Assembly: GCF_007856155.1 (NCBI RefSeq)
Contig: NZ_CP042266.1
Coordinates: forward strand, 4,340,001-4,404,000
Direction of reading: 5' to 3'
Length of the DNA: 64,000 nucleotides
DNA from: Streptomyces qinzhouensis
Lineage (GTDB): Bacteria > Actinomycetota > Actinomycetes > Streptomycetales > Streptomycetaceae
Part shown: positions 10,701 to 18,744 of the stretch, one piece after another
Position numbering within the stretch: position 1 is the stretch's first letter
Layout: each line of letters starts with the position of its first letter
Program-made: the position numbers and the translations under genes
The notes under the pieces: generated by a model
The model's input: the letters and a program-made list of their open reading frames with translations, nothing else
Told to the model about the DNA's origin: nothing
The model's database searches: none

Positions 10701-11132
10701 CCGGAGGACGCCCAGTACACCCTGACCACCTCGGTACGGCGGGACCCGGCCGTCTCCTCCGTCGGTACCCGTATCGACGGTTCCTGGACCTTCCGGAGTG
10801 GGCAGACGCCTTCGGGGGAACTGGTGCGAACCCCGCTGTCCACCGTGCGCTTCGGTGCCCCGGTGGCGCTGGACGGCACCGTTCCGGCGGGCCGCAAGGT
10901 GACCTTCCCGGTCACCGTCCAGGGGCCGGCGGCCGGCAAGGGTCTGAAGGCCCTCGCGGTCTCCGTCTCCTACGACGGCGGCAGGACCTGGCAGCGGACG
11001 CCCGTCACCAAGGGCGGCGTCACCATCAAGAACCCGGCCAAGGGGAAGACCCTGGCGCTGCGGGGCCAGGTCGCCGACACCAAGGGCGGCAAGGCGAGCG
11101 TGACCGTGTACGACGCGTACCGCGGAAAGTAA
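7770..11132 (+). CDS. Secreted S8 (subtilisin-like) serine peptidase with long C-terminal region
   Basis: 1120 residues from a TTG start with AGGGAG five bases upstream. That start gives a textbook signal peptide (FFTKRQSRG, hydrophobic core, NAFA cleavage near residue 35). An inhibitor-like propeptide (VTLITGDRVGV to about residue 220) precedes the peptidase domain. The catalytic triad is complete: Asp247 (VLDSGVD), His279 (NGHGTHVAS) and Ser458 (GTSMATPHA). About 600 residues of beta-rich domains follow and end in VTVYDAYRGK. No cell-wall anchor is seen, so it is probably released. The gene at 61359-63290 is a paralogue of the propeptide and C-terminal parts only. Confidence 0.95.
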   Translation: MFFTKRQSRGAAAVTATLTAATLVAGLTSTNAFAATGGAGKSGAGAGQSAAGLRWVTLITGDRVGVDAGGRAVAVERGEGRAKIPVRSWTEKGRTYVVPVDAEKLIARGTLDRRLFDVTTLSTPESRRAYRKGLKVIVAYGGASGPAARAGVRADATVQRSLPSLNADAVTVPERDAGALWEALTRTANGQKAEKGALAARTAPGIARVWLDAVRTASLDKSVAQIGAPKAWQSGYDGTGVTIAVLDSGVDETHAELKGQIKGEANFSDSPDTEDRNGHGTHVASTAAGTGAGAGGRFKGVAPGAKLLNGKVLDDYGNGTDSGVLAGIDWAVAQGADVINMSLGGGDTPELDLLEAHVNKVSKEKGVLFAIAAGNEGPGSGTISSPGSADAALTVGAVDDADKMADFSSVGPRTGDGGAKPDLTGPGVDITAASAPGSDLAQRFGEDPAGYLTISGTSMATPHAAGAAALLKQRNPGWSGERIKSVLTGSAKDGGHGVFQQGTGRLAVDRALEQTVVADETSISFGHHRWPHTDDTPVTKEITYRNLGSQDITLDLAVRGLDPKGQPAAAGFFTLGATRVIVPAGGTAAVPMTADTTVGGSNNGAYTATVTATGGGQTVRTTAAVDREVESYDLTLNYTGADGKPSKDFVSFAAQLAGVAEGKLFDGSGKPTVTYRLPKGDYVLNSMRFTQTGAGTAIDRLVHPKLALAKDTTVEVDARLAKPVRMSVPDARAVQTAARASYTIDNGRHFIGSTEMVGSFDLYRVGRLGPKQPTGVTIDESFNAQWERGAVQYNGAAGGRVKELASGHTTKFKTTDFAKITATAGASVKGKKGLSTLVNGLDGWSFDSETAPHALPGTRTHYAATAGRTNRWSVEVEQLDAQGFDEAWYVSPERHYRPGTAHSVTLGTAVHSPLMHQYAGVFRRDDALWAEVPLFSDSRGNTGVSEFTSAKTTLYRGTTKIGEIADALQGEDGFHIGPEDAQYTLTTSVRRDPAVSSVGTRIDGSWTFRSGQTPSGELVRTPLSTVRFGAPVALDGTVPAGRKVTFPVTVQGPAAGKGLKALAVSVSYDGGRTWQRTPVTKGGVTIKNPAKGKTLALRGQVADTKGGKASVTVYDAYRGK

Positions 11133-11162
11133 CCATCAGCCGGTACGGAGTACGGAGCGACC

Positions 11163-11211
11163 CGCGCCGCCTGTCCCGCTGTACGGGGGCGGGCGGCGCG
11201 GCCGTACAGCG
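11163..11211 (+). terminator. Interleaved hairpins downstream of the subtilase gene
   Basis: Two perfect inverted repeats interlock. CGCGCCGCC at 11163-11171 pairs with 11192-11200, and CGCTGTACGG at 11177-11186 pairs with 11202-11211. Either could serve as a terminator or RNA-processing barrier. Together the order of arms allows an H-type pseudoknot. Confidence 0.55.
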
Positions 11212-11294
11212 GATACCGGCCGGGACCGGGTGACCGGGTGACGGGGCGGTGTCGTTGACGTGCCCCGCGGGGCGGGTGTCCCACGCTTGCCGGT

Positions 11295-13535
11295 GTGACA
11301 GGTGCCGAGGGACGGGCGAGCGGTGATACGGCGGGTCTTCCGGGGCCCGCCGCGGTGCTGCCGGGCCTGAGCGACGAGCAGGTCCGGGCGCTGCGACGGG
11401 TGGGGCGGGCCTGGGGGCGGGTGTCGGCGCCGCCCGAGGTATGGCATCGGGCGCTGCCGGTGGAGCCGGACCTCGGCGCGTTTCCGGCGCGGGCCGAAGC
11501 CGGGTCCGCGTGGTTCGGGCGGCTGGTCCCCCTCTCCCCGCTGCGGACCCGGGCCGCGGGCGGCCGGCGGACGGTGGAGCCCGCGGGCCCGGCGGCCGTG
11601 GGCACCTCCGGAACGGGCGCGTCCCGGAGGGTTCGCCGGCTGCTGCTGGGCGCCCCGCTCGCGAGCTCCGCGTTCGTCACGGAGCGGATGCGGAAGCTGG
11701 TGGCGCTGCCGGTGCTGTCCGCCGACGCGCTGTCCTCGGTGGCGTACGGGCCGGAGGCGATGCTCGCGGTCCTGGTCCTGGCGGGGGCCGCCGGGCTCGC
11801 GTACTCCTTCCCGGTCGCCGCCGTGATCGTCTTTCTGATGCTCGCGGTCGGGGTGTCGTACCGTCAGACCATCCGGGCCTATCCGCACGGCGGCGGCTCC
11901 TACATCGTCGCGGGCGACAACCTCGGACCGACCGCCGGGCTGGTGGCGGCCGCCGGGCTGATGACGGACTACGTCCTCACGGTCGCGGTCTCCATCGCGT
12001 CCGGCATCGCCGCCATCACCTCCGCGCTGCCCGGACTGACCCCGTGGACCGTCCCCCTGGGCGTGCTGGTGATCGTGGCGCTCCTCGCCGGGAACCTGCG
12101 GGGCATCCGGCAGGCGGGCGCCCTCTTCGCCGCCCCCACCTACGCCTTCGTCATCGCGATGTTCGCCCTGATCGGCGCCGGGCTCGTGGACGCAGCCGGG
12201 ACCGGATTCCAGCCGGTGGCCCCGCCCGTGCTGCCGGTCACCGAGGCCGTCGGACTGCTGCTGATCACCCGGGCCTTCTCCTCGGGCGCCACCGCGATGA
12301 CCGGTATCGAGGCCATCTCCAACGCCGTACCCGCCTTCCGGCCCGTGGAGTGGCGCAACGCCCGTACCACCCTGAGCTGGATGGTCGGACTGCTGATCGC
12401 CATGTTCGCCGGGATCGTCGGGCTGATCCATCTGACCGGGGTGGTGCCGCGGTCCCAGGAGACCGTGCTGTCCCAGCTGGCCCGGCTCTCCTTCGGCGGC
12501 GGCTGGATGTACGTGTACATCCAGGCGGCGACGGCCGCGGTGCTGCTGCTGGCCGCCAACACCGCGTACAACGACTTCCCCCGCGTTCTGTCCCTGCTGG
12601 CCCGGGACGACTACGCGCCCAAGACCTTCCTGCGCCTCGGGGACCGGCTCGCCTACAGCCGGAGCATCGTGCTGCTGTCACTGGCCGCGGCCCTGGTGTT
12701 CATCGCCTTCGAAGGCCGTACGGACGCCCTCATCCCGCTCTACGCGGTCGGCGTCTTCCTCGCCTTCACGCTGTCGCAGAGCGGAATGGTCGTCCACTGG
12801 TGGCGGCGGCGCGATCCGCACTGGCGCAAGAGCCTCGTGTTCAACGCCACCGGAGCCGTACTCTCCGGACTCGTCCTGCTCACCGCCGGGGTCAGCAAGT
12901 TCACCTCCGGCGCCTGGGTCGCCCTGATCGCCGTCCTGCTGTTCCTGCTGGTCACCACCCGGATCAGAAGCCACTACACGGCCGCGCGGGCGTACTTGAG
13001 GCTCCGTCCGCACGCGGTCGAACTCCCCGCCAGGACCGGAGCAGGACCGCTCGCCCCGGAGATCCCCGCCGCGGGCCCGCCGGGCCGGCCGGGCCCGGCC
13101 TCGGACCGGGAGACCGAGGAGCTCCCGGAGGAGATCCACCATCTGTCGGTGGTCGCGGTCGCCACCCTCGACCTGGCGGCCATGCGTACCCTCGCCTACG
13201 CCGCCTCCCTCGGACAGCCCGTCCTCACCGTTCACATCAGCACCACCGAGGACGAACAGCGCCGCTTCCGCGCCTACTGGAGCCTGTGGGGCGACCATCT
13301 TCCGCTCCAGACCGTCCTCTCCCCCTACCGGGCCGTCGTGGCGCCCCTCGTGCAGTACATCGAGACCCTCCACCGGCTCAATCCGGGACTGACCCTCACG
13401 GTGATCCTTCCCGAGATCGTCACCCGGCAGCGCCGCTACCAGCCCCTGCACAGCCGCACCGCGGGCCGGCTGCGCCGCGCCCTGCGCCACCTTCCGAAGA
13501 TCGTCATCACCACCGTCCCCTTCCATCTGCCCTGA
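11295..13535 (+). CDS. APC-superfamily amino acid permease with cytoplasmic C-terminal domain
   Basis: 746 residues. The permease core begins around residue 110 with LLLGAPLASS, then VLSADALSSVAYGPEA, the conserved first helix of this actinobacterial APC group. About 12 membrane helices follow, including YPHGGGSYIVAGDNLG near 200. After the last helix (~residue 560), a soluble domain of about 150 residues (VVAVATLDLAAMRTLAYAAS onward) resembles a UspA-like nucleotide-binding fold. The first ~105 residues are unusual for the family, and the true start may lie further in, though codon use there is normal. The substrate is unknown. Confidence 0.88.
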   Translation: MTGAEGRASGDTAGLPGPAAVLPGLSDEQVRALRRVGRAWGRVSAPPEVWHRALPVEPDLGAFPARAEAGSAWFGRLVPLSPLRTRAAGGRRTVEPAGPAAVGTSGTGASRRVRRLLLGAPLASSAFVTERMRKLVALPVLSADALSSVAYGPEAMLAVLVLAGAAGLAYSFPVAAVIVFLMLAVGVSYRQTIRAYPHGGGSYIVAGDNLGPTAGLVAAAGLMTDYVLTVAVSIASGIAAITSALPGLTPWTVPLGVLVIVALLAGNLRGIRQAGALFAAPTYAFVIAMFALIGAGLVDAAGTGFQPVAPPVLPVTEAVGLLLITRAFSSGATAMTGIEAISNAVPAFRPVEWRNARTTLSWMVGLLIAMFAGIVGLIHLTGVVPRSQETVLSQLARLSFGGGWMYVYIQAATAAVLLLAANTAYNDFPRVLSLLARDDYAPKTFLRLGDRLAYSRSIVLLSLAAALVFIAFEGRTDALIPLYAVGVFLAFTLSQSGMVVHWWRRRDPHWRKSLVFNATGAVLSGLVLLTAGVSKFTSGAWVALIAVLLFLLVTTRIRSHYTAARAYLRLRPHAVELPARTGAGPLAPEIPAAGPPGRPGPASDRETEELPEEIHHLSVVAVATLDLAAMRTLAYAASLGQPVLTVHISTTEDEQRRFRAYWSLWGDHLPLQTVLSPYRAVVAPLVQYIETLHRLNPGLTLTVILPEIVTRQRRYQPLHSRTAGRLRRALRHLPKIVITTVPFHLP

Positions 13536-13646
13536 CGGCGGGGCCGGTCCGCCGGCCGGCGCTTGTTAGCGTGGGGCCCATGCCGAACCGCGACAGATGT
13601 CTTCTCCTACGCCGGCCCCAGGGCGGGGCGCGTAGGGAAGGAAGAC

Positions 13647-13805
13647 ATGGCTCATTCACCGCACCGCCGCCGCAAGGGCTGCGGGCTGTGCCGGCCGCAC
13701 AAACTCAGGGGCTACGGCCGTTCGGTCCGTGATCCCTGGCCGGTCGCGAGGAAGCTCGGCAGGAAGCGCCGCTTCGGCCGCCGGGACCTCGGAGACCAGG
13801 ACTGA
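13647..13805 (+). CDS. Small basic conserved protein (52 aa)
   Basis: A 52-residue, strongly basic peptide with a single CGLC pair (KGCGLCRPHK) and a tail rich in Arg and Lys. GGGAAGGAAG precedes the ATG. Proteins of this kind, beginning MAHSPHRRRKGCGLC, are familiar from Streptomyces genomes as uncharacterised short ORFs. The CxxC and basic character suggest nucleic-acid or metal binding, but that is inference. The gene lies 111 bp after the permease and ends at a strong terminator hairpin. Confidence 0.7.
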   Translation: MAHSPHRRRKGCGLCRPHKLRGYGRSVRDPWPVARKLGRKRRFGRRDLGDQD

Positions 13806-13812
13806 GACGCGC

Positions 13813-13836
13813 GGGGCCGGGCGGCAGCCCGGCCCC
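13813..13836. terminator. Bidirectional terminator hairpin
   Basis: A perfect 10-bp GGGGCCGGGC stem (13813-13822 with 13827-13836) and a GGCA loop. It lies between the convergent small basic protein and SpoIIE phosphatase genes. Confidence 0.75.
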
Positions 13837-13868
13837 GAGGCGTGTCCCCCCGAGGTCTTGAAGTTTTC

Positions 13869-13908
13869 AAAGCTCTAAAGCTCTAAAGCTCTAAAGCTCT
13901 AAAGGTCT
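13869..13908. repeat. 8-bp tandem repeat (aaagctct)n at a gene 3' end
   Basis: Four perfect copies of AAAGCTCT run from 13869 to 13900, with a fifth degenerate copy (AAAGGTCT) at 13901-13908 reaching the TAA stop of the leftward phosphatase gene. The block is about 38% GC inside a genome above 70%, so it stands out. Slippage here could lengthen the 3' untranslated region. Confidence 0.85.
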
Positions 13909-16658
13909 TAAAGATTCCAGTGGTCCAGCAGGGCGTCCGTCAGATCGGGCCCGCCGGACGGCGCGGCGCCGGGGCCCCGGAGGTTCTGCTCGGTCCAGAT
14001 CGCCTTGCCCCGGGCCGTGTAGCGGGTACCCCAGCGGTCGGCGAGCTGCGCCACCAGGAACAGCCCCCGGCCGCCCTCGTCGGTGATCGCGGCCCGGCGC
14101 AGATGCGGTGCCGTACTGCTGCCGTCGAAGACCTCGCAGATCAGCGAGGTGCTGTGGACCATCCGTACGGTGATGGGCTGGGCGGCGTACCGGATGGCGT
14201 TGGTGATCAGCTCGCTGAGGATCAGCTCCGTGGTGAAGACGATCTCCTCCAGGCCCCACTCCTGGAGCTTCGCGGCGCACGCGGCCCGGACGGGCGCGAC
14301 GGCCGCGGTGTCGGACGGGACCTGCCACTCCGCGATCCGGTCCGCGTCCAGCCGGTGGATCCGGGCCACCAGCAGCGCGATGTCGTCCCGGGGCTGGGCC
14401 CCGGGCAGGGCGGTGAGCACGGCCCGGCAGGTCTCCTCCGGGTCCAGACCGGGCCGCCCGCCGACGGCGTCGATCAGCATGCCGAGCCCGGTGTCGATGT
14501 CCCGGTCGGGGCGTTCGACCAGGCCGTCGGTGTAGAGCACGATCCGGGCCCCCTCCGGCAGGGTGAACCGGGCGGTTTCGACGGGGAGTCCGCTGCCGGT
14601 GCCCAGCGGCGGTGAGACGGGTACGTCGGGGACGGTGACGCTGCCGTCGGGGTGGATGACGACGGGCGGCGGATGCCCCGCGCGGGCCATCACACAGTCG
14701 CCGGTGACCGGGTCGTACACGGCGTACAGACAGGTCGCGCCGGTCACATCGGGTCCGTCGTCGCCGGGGGTGCGCTCCTGGTCCATCCGGTCGACGAGTT
14801 CGTCGAGGTGGCCGAGGATGTCGTCCGGCGGCAGGTCGAGGGCGGAGAAGTTGTGGACGGCGGTACGGAGCCGGCCCATGGTCGCCGCGGCGTGCAGCCC
14901 GTGGCCGACGACATCGCCGACGACGAGGGCGACCCGGGCCCCGGGCAGCGGGATCACGTCGAACCAGTCGCCGCCGACACCGGCCTGGGCGGGCAGATAG
15001 CGGTACGCGACCTCCACCGCCTCCTGGACCGGGAGGTAGCGCGGCATCAGGCTGTGCTGGAGCGTGACGGCCATGGTGTGTTCGCGGGTGTAGCGGCGGG
15101 CGTTGTCGAGGGAGACCGCGGCCCGCGCGGCGACCTCCTCGGCGAGCGCCAGATCGTCCGCGTCGAACGGCTCGCGCGGCCCGGCGCGCCAGAAGCAGAC
15201 CACGCCCAGCAGCGTCCCGCGGGCCAGCAGCGGGGCGGCGAGCAGGGAGTGGACCCCGTAGTCCATGAGCCGCTGGGTGCCCTCCGGGTCCTGGGACCGC
15301 CAGCCGGGCGCGTCCCTCAGGACCGGCTTCAGCACCGCCCGGCCGGTGCTCATGGCGCGGACCTGCGGGGTGGCGGGCGCCAGCTCGATACGGGAGCCCT
15401 CCGCGGCGAAGGGGGCGCCGTCCCGGACCCCGGTGACCACGATCCGGCGTACGTCGCGCTCCTCGCCGTGCAGTTCCTCGCCCCGCAGCACCGCGTCCAC
15501 CAGATCGACGGTGACGAAGTCGGCGAACCGGCCGACGGTCGTCTCGGCCAGCTCCCGCGCGGTACGCCGGACGTCCAGGGTGGTCCCGATGCGCATCCCG
15601 GCCTCGTAGACGACGCCCAGCCGCTGCTGGGCGGCCTCGGCCCGCCCGGAGAGCGTCAGCAGCTCCGTGGTGTCGCGTACGGTGGCCACCCGCCCGGACT
15701 CCGCCCCGGGATGGTCGTCGGCCCCGTCGGTGGGGCGCTGACTGATCGCCAGCGTCCGGTCCCCGACCCGGTACAGCGCGTCGGTGGCCTCCCGGCCCGA
15801 CACCAGCAGGTCCGCGATGCCCGGCGGCAGGTCGAGACCGGCGACGTCCCGCCCCTCGGCGTCCTCCGGCAGCCGCAGGAGCCGCCGCGCCTCGTCGTTG
15901 ACGAGCCGCAGTGCGCCGTCGGGGCCCACGATGACTACGCCCTCGCGGACCGAGTGCAAGACCGCGTCGTGGTGTTCGTACATCCGGGTGATCTCGGTGG
16001 GCCCGAGGCCATGGGTCTGGCGGAGCAGCCGCCGGCTGAGCAGGGCCGCGCCGCCGGTACTCAACAGGACCGCGGCGCCGGTCGCGCCCAGCACGGCGGG
16101 CAGCTGTTCCCGGGCGGCGGACTGGATGGAGGCGACGGTGACGCCCGCCCCGACCGCGCCGACCACCTCCCCGCCCGGCCCTCGTACCGGCACATAGGCC
16201 CTGACCTGCGGCCCGAGCGTGCCCACCCAGTCCTCGACCACCGTCTCCCCGGCGAGCAGGGGCTTGATGTCGGTGGAGGTGTGTTTCCCGATCCGGTCCG
16301 GCAGCGGGTGGGTCAGCCGGATCCCCTCCCGGTTCAGCACCACCACGAAGCTCACCTCGGCGCCCTTGCGGGCGGCCTCGGCCCTCGGCTGGAGCACGGC
16401 GGTCGGATTCGGCGACACGATGGCCGCGGCCGTCCCCGGCGCGTGGGCGAACCCCTCGGCGAGCGCGAGGGAACGGCTCCCGGCCTCCTGGTGGCTCTCC
16501 TGCCGGGACATGAGCAGCAGCAGGAAGATCGCCCCGAGGGCGAGCAGGACCACGACGACGAGCTGGAGCACGAACATCTGCCCCACGACGCTGCGCAGCC
16601 CGAACACGGACCGCGCCCCGCCGCCGGTTGCTCCGGAGGAGCGCTCGGATCCCGCCAT
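13908..16658 (-). CDS. Membrane sensor SpoIIE-type phosphatase with PAS, GAF and HATPase domains
   Basis: 916 residues. Two membrane helices (~27-49 and ~189-210) flank an extracellular CitA/DcuS-like sensor (VLNREGIRLTHPLPDRIGKH). A PAS domain (~225-330), GAF domain (~345-520), PP2C/SpoIIE phosphatase (~540-760, with GGDWFDVIPL and VGDVVGHG) and a C-terminal HATPase_c_2 anti-sigma kinase domain (~785-905) follow. Such fusions control sigma factors by partner switching: the phosphatase activates an anti-anti-sigma factor and the kinase domain opposes it. The gene starts 25 bp after the mini-protein gene, so it is probably the last gene of a leftward operon with the kinase at 16848-17306. Confidence 0.93.
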   Translation of the reverse strand: MAGSERSSGATGGGARSVFGLRSVVGQMFVLQLVVVVLLALGAIFLLLLMSRQESHQEAGSRSLALAEGFAHAPGTAAAIVSPNPTAVLQPRAEAARKGAEVSFVVVLNREGIRLTHPLPDRIGKHTSTDIKPLLAGETVVEDWVGTLGPQVRAYVPVRGPGGEVVGAVGAGVTVASIQSAAREQLPAVLGATGAAVLLSTGGAALLSRRLLRQTHGLGPTEITRMYEHHDAVLHSVREGVVIVGPDGALRLVNDEARRLLRLPEDAEGRDVAGLDLPPGIADLLVSGREATDALYRVGDRTLAISQRPTDGADDHPGAESGRVATVRDTTELLTLSGRAEAAQQRLGVVYEAGMRIGTTLDVRRTARELAETTVGRFADFVTVDLVDAVLRGEELHGEERDVRRIVVTGVRDGAPFAAEGSRIELAPATPQVRAMSTGRAVLKPVLRDAPGWRSQDPEGTQRLMDYGVHSLLAAPLLARGTLLGVVCFWRAGPREPFDADDLALAEEVAARAAVSLDNARRYTREHTMAVTLQHSLMPRYLPVQEAVEVAYRYLPAQAGVGGDWFDVIPLPGARVALVVGDVVGHGLHAAATMGRLRTAVHNFSALDLPPDDILGHLDELVDRMDQERTPGDDGPDVTGATCLYAVYDPVTGDCVMARAGHPPPVVIHPDGSVTVPDVPVSPPLGTGSGLPVETARFTLPEGARIVLYTDGLVERPDRDIDTGLGMLIDAVGGRPGLDPEETCRAVLTALPGAQPRDDIALLVARIHRLDADRIAEWQVPSDTAAVAPVRAACAAKLQEWGLEEIVFTTELILSELITNAIRYAAQPITVRMVHSTSLICEVFDGSSTAPHLRRAAITDEGGRGLFLVAQLADRWGTRYTARGKAIWTEQNLRGPGAAPSGGPDLTDALLDHWNL

Positions 16659-16683
16659 AAGCCTTTTCTACATCTATGCACCG

Positions 16684-16851
16684 TTATGGTGCCTGCGGGG
16701 GCGGGCGGCCGGTGTGGGCGTCGAGGATGTGCTCCGGACAGGCGAGGGCACCGGGCCGGGCCTCCACCGGGGCGGTGGTGATCCGGCCGCAGACGCAGCA
16801 GACGGCGGTGACGGGCGGCGGGGGCTCGGTGAGGAGACTCTCCGGCGTCAC
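16684..16851 (-). CDS. CxxC mini-protein translationally coupled to the upstream kinase gene
   Basis: 55 residues starting at a GTG whose GTGA overlaps the stop of the kinase gene, a strong sign of translational coupling. Residues VCCVCGRIT and CPEHILDAH give two Cys groups plus His, consistent with one small zinc-binding knuckle. I recall similar short 'CxxCGxxTxxPV' proteins in Streptomyces but no function. The same frame is open far upstream, antisense to the XRE gene; that part is a shadow. Confidence 0.6.
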   Translation of the reverse strand: MTPESLLTEPPPPVTAVCCVCGRITTAPVEARPGALACPEHILDAHTGRPPPQAP

Positions 16852-17306
16852 CGGGGCGGCCGCTGTACGGGTGGCCCCGGGGCTTCCGCCGGGAGCGCGA
16901 GGCTGCACCAGGTGGTCTCCCCGTCGGGGCTGGTGCCCCACTCCCGCGCGAGCGCGGCGACCAGCAGCAGACCGCGCCCGCCCTCGTCCTCGTCCCCGGC
17001 CGTCCTGGCGACGGCCCGGCCCGGGGTGCCGTCGGCCACTTCGATCCGGAGTTCGTGGCCGCGGTGCTCGACGCGGAGAGTGATCCGGTGGCCGTTTCCG
17101 TACCGGATCGCATTGCTGACCAGCTCGGAGACGATCAGCGCGGCGTCGTCGGCGAGGTCGGCGAGGTGCCAGCGGCGGAGCCGGTCCGCGGTGAGATGCC
17201 GTATGGGCCGGACTCGGGATTCGTCGGGGGAGAAGCCGATCTCGAAGGCATGGCGCGCGGCCGGTTCCGTCTCGGCCGGGAACAGCCCGTCGGTCGTCGA
17301 GGTCAT
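16848..17306 (-). CDS. HATPase_c_2 anti-sigma-factor-like serine kinase
   Basis: 152 residues. GHKL ATP-binding motifs are visible: N-box LIVSELVSNAIRYG (~residues 58-71) and G-box DEGGRGLLLVAALAREWG (~105-122). The family comprises SpoIIAB/RsbW-like kinases that bind sigma factors or phosphorylate STAS anti-anti-sigma partners; no STAS gene is nearby. The ATG at 17306 has GGGAGAA upstream; the frame extends to 17399 without family similarity. First gene of a likely operon with the mini-protein and the SpoIIE phosphatase, and divergent from the XRE regulator. Confidence 0.9.
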   Translation of the reverse strand: MTSTTDGLFPAETEPAARHAFEIGFSPDESRVRPIRHLTADRLRRWHLADLADDAALIVSELVSNAIRYGNGHRITLRVEHRGHELRIEVADGTPGRAVARTAGDEDEGGRGLLLVAALAREWGTSPDGETTWCSLALPAEAPGPPVQRPPR

Positions 17307-17634
17307 CGGCGTTCTCCCAGGGGGTGCGTCCGGGAGGCGATCGCCCGGAGGCTGGTGACTGGCTGACGCGCCCCGCCGCGGGCGGCACAAATGCCGCACG
17401 GGGGAGTGCGTCGCGGAGATCGGCTACTTCACCGAACCGCCCAACTACCGTGCGCCCTGTGCGATTTACTGTGCAAGGACATCGGTAGAGGTGCCGAAAA
17501 TGGCACATGCCACGACACCGGACACGGAGTTGCCCGGTGGGTGACAGGGGACGGAGCCGACCGGAACAGAGTGCGTCGCGGTACCGGACACAGCCCATGT
17601 TGAGCACCGGCAGGACCGGGGAAAGGGTGAGACA
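17307..17634. promoter_or_regulatory. Divergent promoter region between kinase operon and XRE regulator
   Basis: 328 bases without a gene. Visible symmetric elements are CGGCA-caaa-TGCCG near 17383-17396 and TGGCA-ca-TGCCA at 17501-17512. ACCGGACAC occurs twice, near 17516 and 17583. These are candidates for binding by the adjacent XRE protein. No confident -10/-35 pair. Confidence 0.4.
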
Positions 17635-18504
17635 GTGGCAGCAAAGCGCGGAGCGACTTTTCGGCGCAGGGAGTTGGGCAAGGAGCTGCGAAAGCTCCGG
17701 GAGGAGAGGGGGCAGACTCTGCAGGAGGTGGCCGAGGCCCTGGGCTTCTCCCATACGAAGCTGGCGCGCGTCGAGATCGGGGAGAACGATCTGCCGCGCG
17801 TGACCGATCTGCAGCGGCTTATCGACCTTCTCGGCCCGGAGATGCCCGAGGAGGATCAGGAGACGCTGCTGCAACTGCACCGGGAGTCCCTGAGCAAGGA
17901 GCCGTGGACGCCGTACAAGGCGTATATGCCGTCGCGGATGCCGACGTTCCGCGGGCTGGAGCAGGACGCGACGGTGATGCGCGCCTGGCAACCGTCCTTT
18001 GTTTATGGCCTCCTTCAGACGGAGGACTACGCGACGGCGCTCTACCAGATCGCCAAACCGGTCGACGAGACGAAGACCGAGTACGTCGAACAGAACGTCC
18101 GGCTGAGGATGGAGCGGAAGGAACTGATCACCCGCACCGAGGACCCGCTGGAGCTGCGCGTCATCATGGACGAGACCGCCGTACGCCGGATGGTGGGCGG
18201 CCCCGAGGTGATGCGGGCGCAGTACCGGGAGATCGTGGAGCTCTCGGAGCTGGACCATGTGACCGTCCAGATCCTGCCGCACGATGTCGTGACCTATCGG
18301 GCGGAGAGCAACTTCACGCTGCTGGACTTCTCCGAGACCCTCGCGCCTGTCGTACAGACCGATATGTGGAGCACGGTCAGCGTCACCGACGAACGGCGGG
18401 AGGTCCAGCGCAATATCCGCCGCTTCGACGCGATGCGGGACAGTGCGCTGCCGCCGGCCCGTACGGCCGGATTCCTGGAACAACTCACACGAGAGCGGGC
18501 TTAG
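17635..18504 (+). CDS. XRE-family regulator with DUF5753 domain
   Basis: 289 residues from a GTG start behind GAAAGGG. An N-terminal helix-turn-helix (residues ~12-65, with TLQEVAEALGFSHTKLARVE) is followed by the DUF5753 domain (~95-280). DUF5753 has the family signatures QPSFVYGLLQTEDYA, VRLRMERKELI and FTLLDF. These regulators are abundant in Streptomyces and nearly always paired with a DUF397 gene, as here (18522). BldB/AbaA-type systems of this kind affect development and antibiotic production; this copy's target is unknown. Confidence 0.93.
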   Translation: MAAKRGATFRRRELGKELRKLREERGQTLQEVAEALGFSHTKLARVEIGENDLPRVTDLQRLIDLLGPEMPEEDQETLLQLHRESLSKEPWTPYKAYMPSRMPTFRGLEQDATVMRAWQPSFVYGLLQTEDYATALYQIAKPVDETKTEYVEQNVRLRMERKELITRTEDPLELRVIMDETAVRRMVGGPEVMRAQYREIVELSELDHVTVQILPHDVVTYRAESNFTLLDFSETLAPVVQTDMWSTVSVTDERREVQRNIRRFDAMRDSALPPARTAGFLEQLTRERA

Positions 18505-18521
18505 CCATCACTACCCACGAC

Positions 18522-18716
18522 ATGGCCCTTGGACTGGCCGCCGCAGCGACCTGGTTCAAGTCTTCCTACAGCAATGACTCGGGCGGTAACTGTGTCGAGA
18601 TAGCGGAGCTGACCGGCCGGGTCGGTGTCCGCGACTCCAAGGTTCCGGGCGGGCCCGTGCTTCTCTTCGGCGCTGCCGCGTTCGCCCGTTTCCTCGCGGG
18701 CGGGGTACGGGACTGA
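18522..18716 (+). CDS. DUF397 protein
   Basis: 64 residues carrying the DUF397 core: WFKSSYSNDSGGNCVEIAEL, then VGVRDSK and a C-terminal FARFLAG helix. It sits 17 bp after the XRE-DUF5753 gene, the usual pairing, and probably antagonises or assists that regulator. The ATG at 18522 gives a standard-length protein. A second DUF397 gene lies at 28225-28431 with a near-identical core. Confidence 0.92.
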   Translation: MALGLAAAATWFKSSYSNDSGGNCVEIAELTGRVGVRDSKVPGGPVLLFGAAAFARFLAGGVRD

Positions 18717-18744
18717 CCCGGGCGGGGCCGACGGCCGCCGACGC

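Noticed and set aside
11295..13535. The first ~105 residues of the permease as a separate gene
   Set aside because: They are in frame with no stop or second ribosome site. Only the start is uncertain.
16852..18483. The upstream part of a 599-codon minus-strand frame
   Set aside because: Antisense to the XRE-DUF5753 gene and to intergenic DNA. Only the last 55 codons, from the GTGA overlap, look real.
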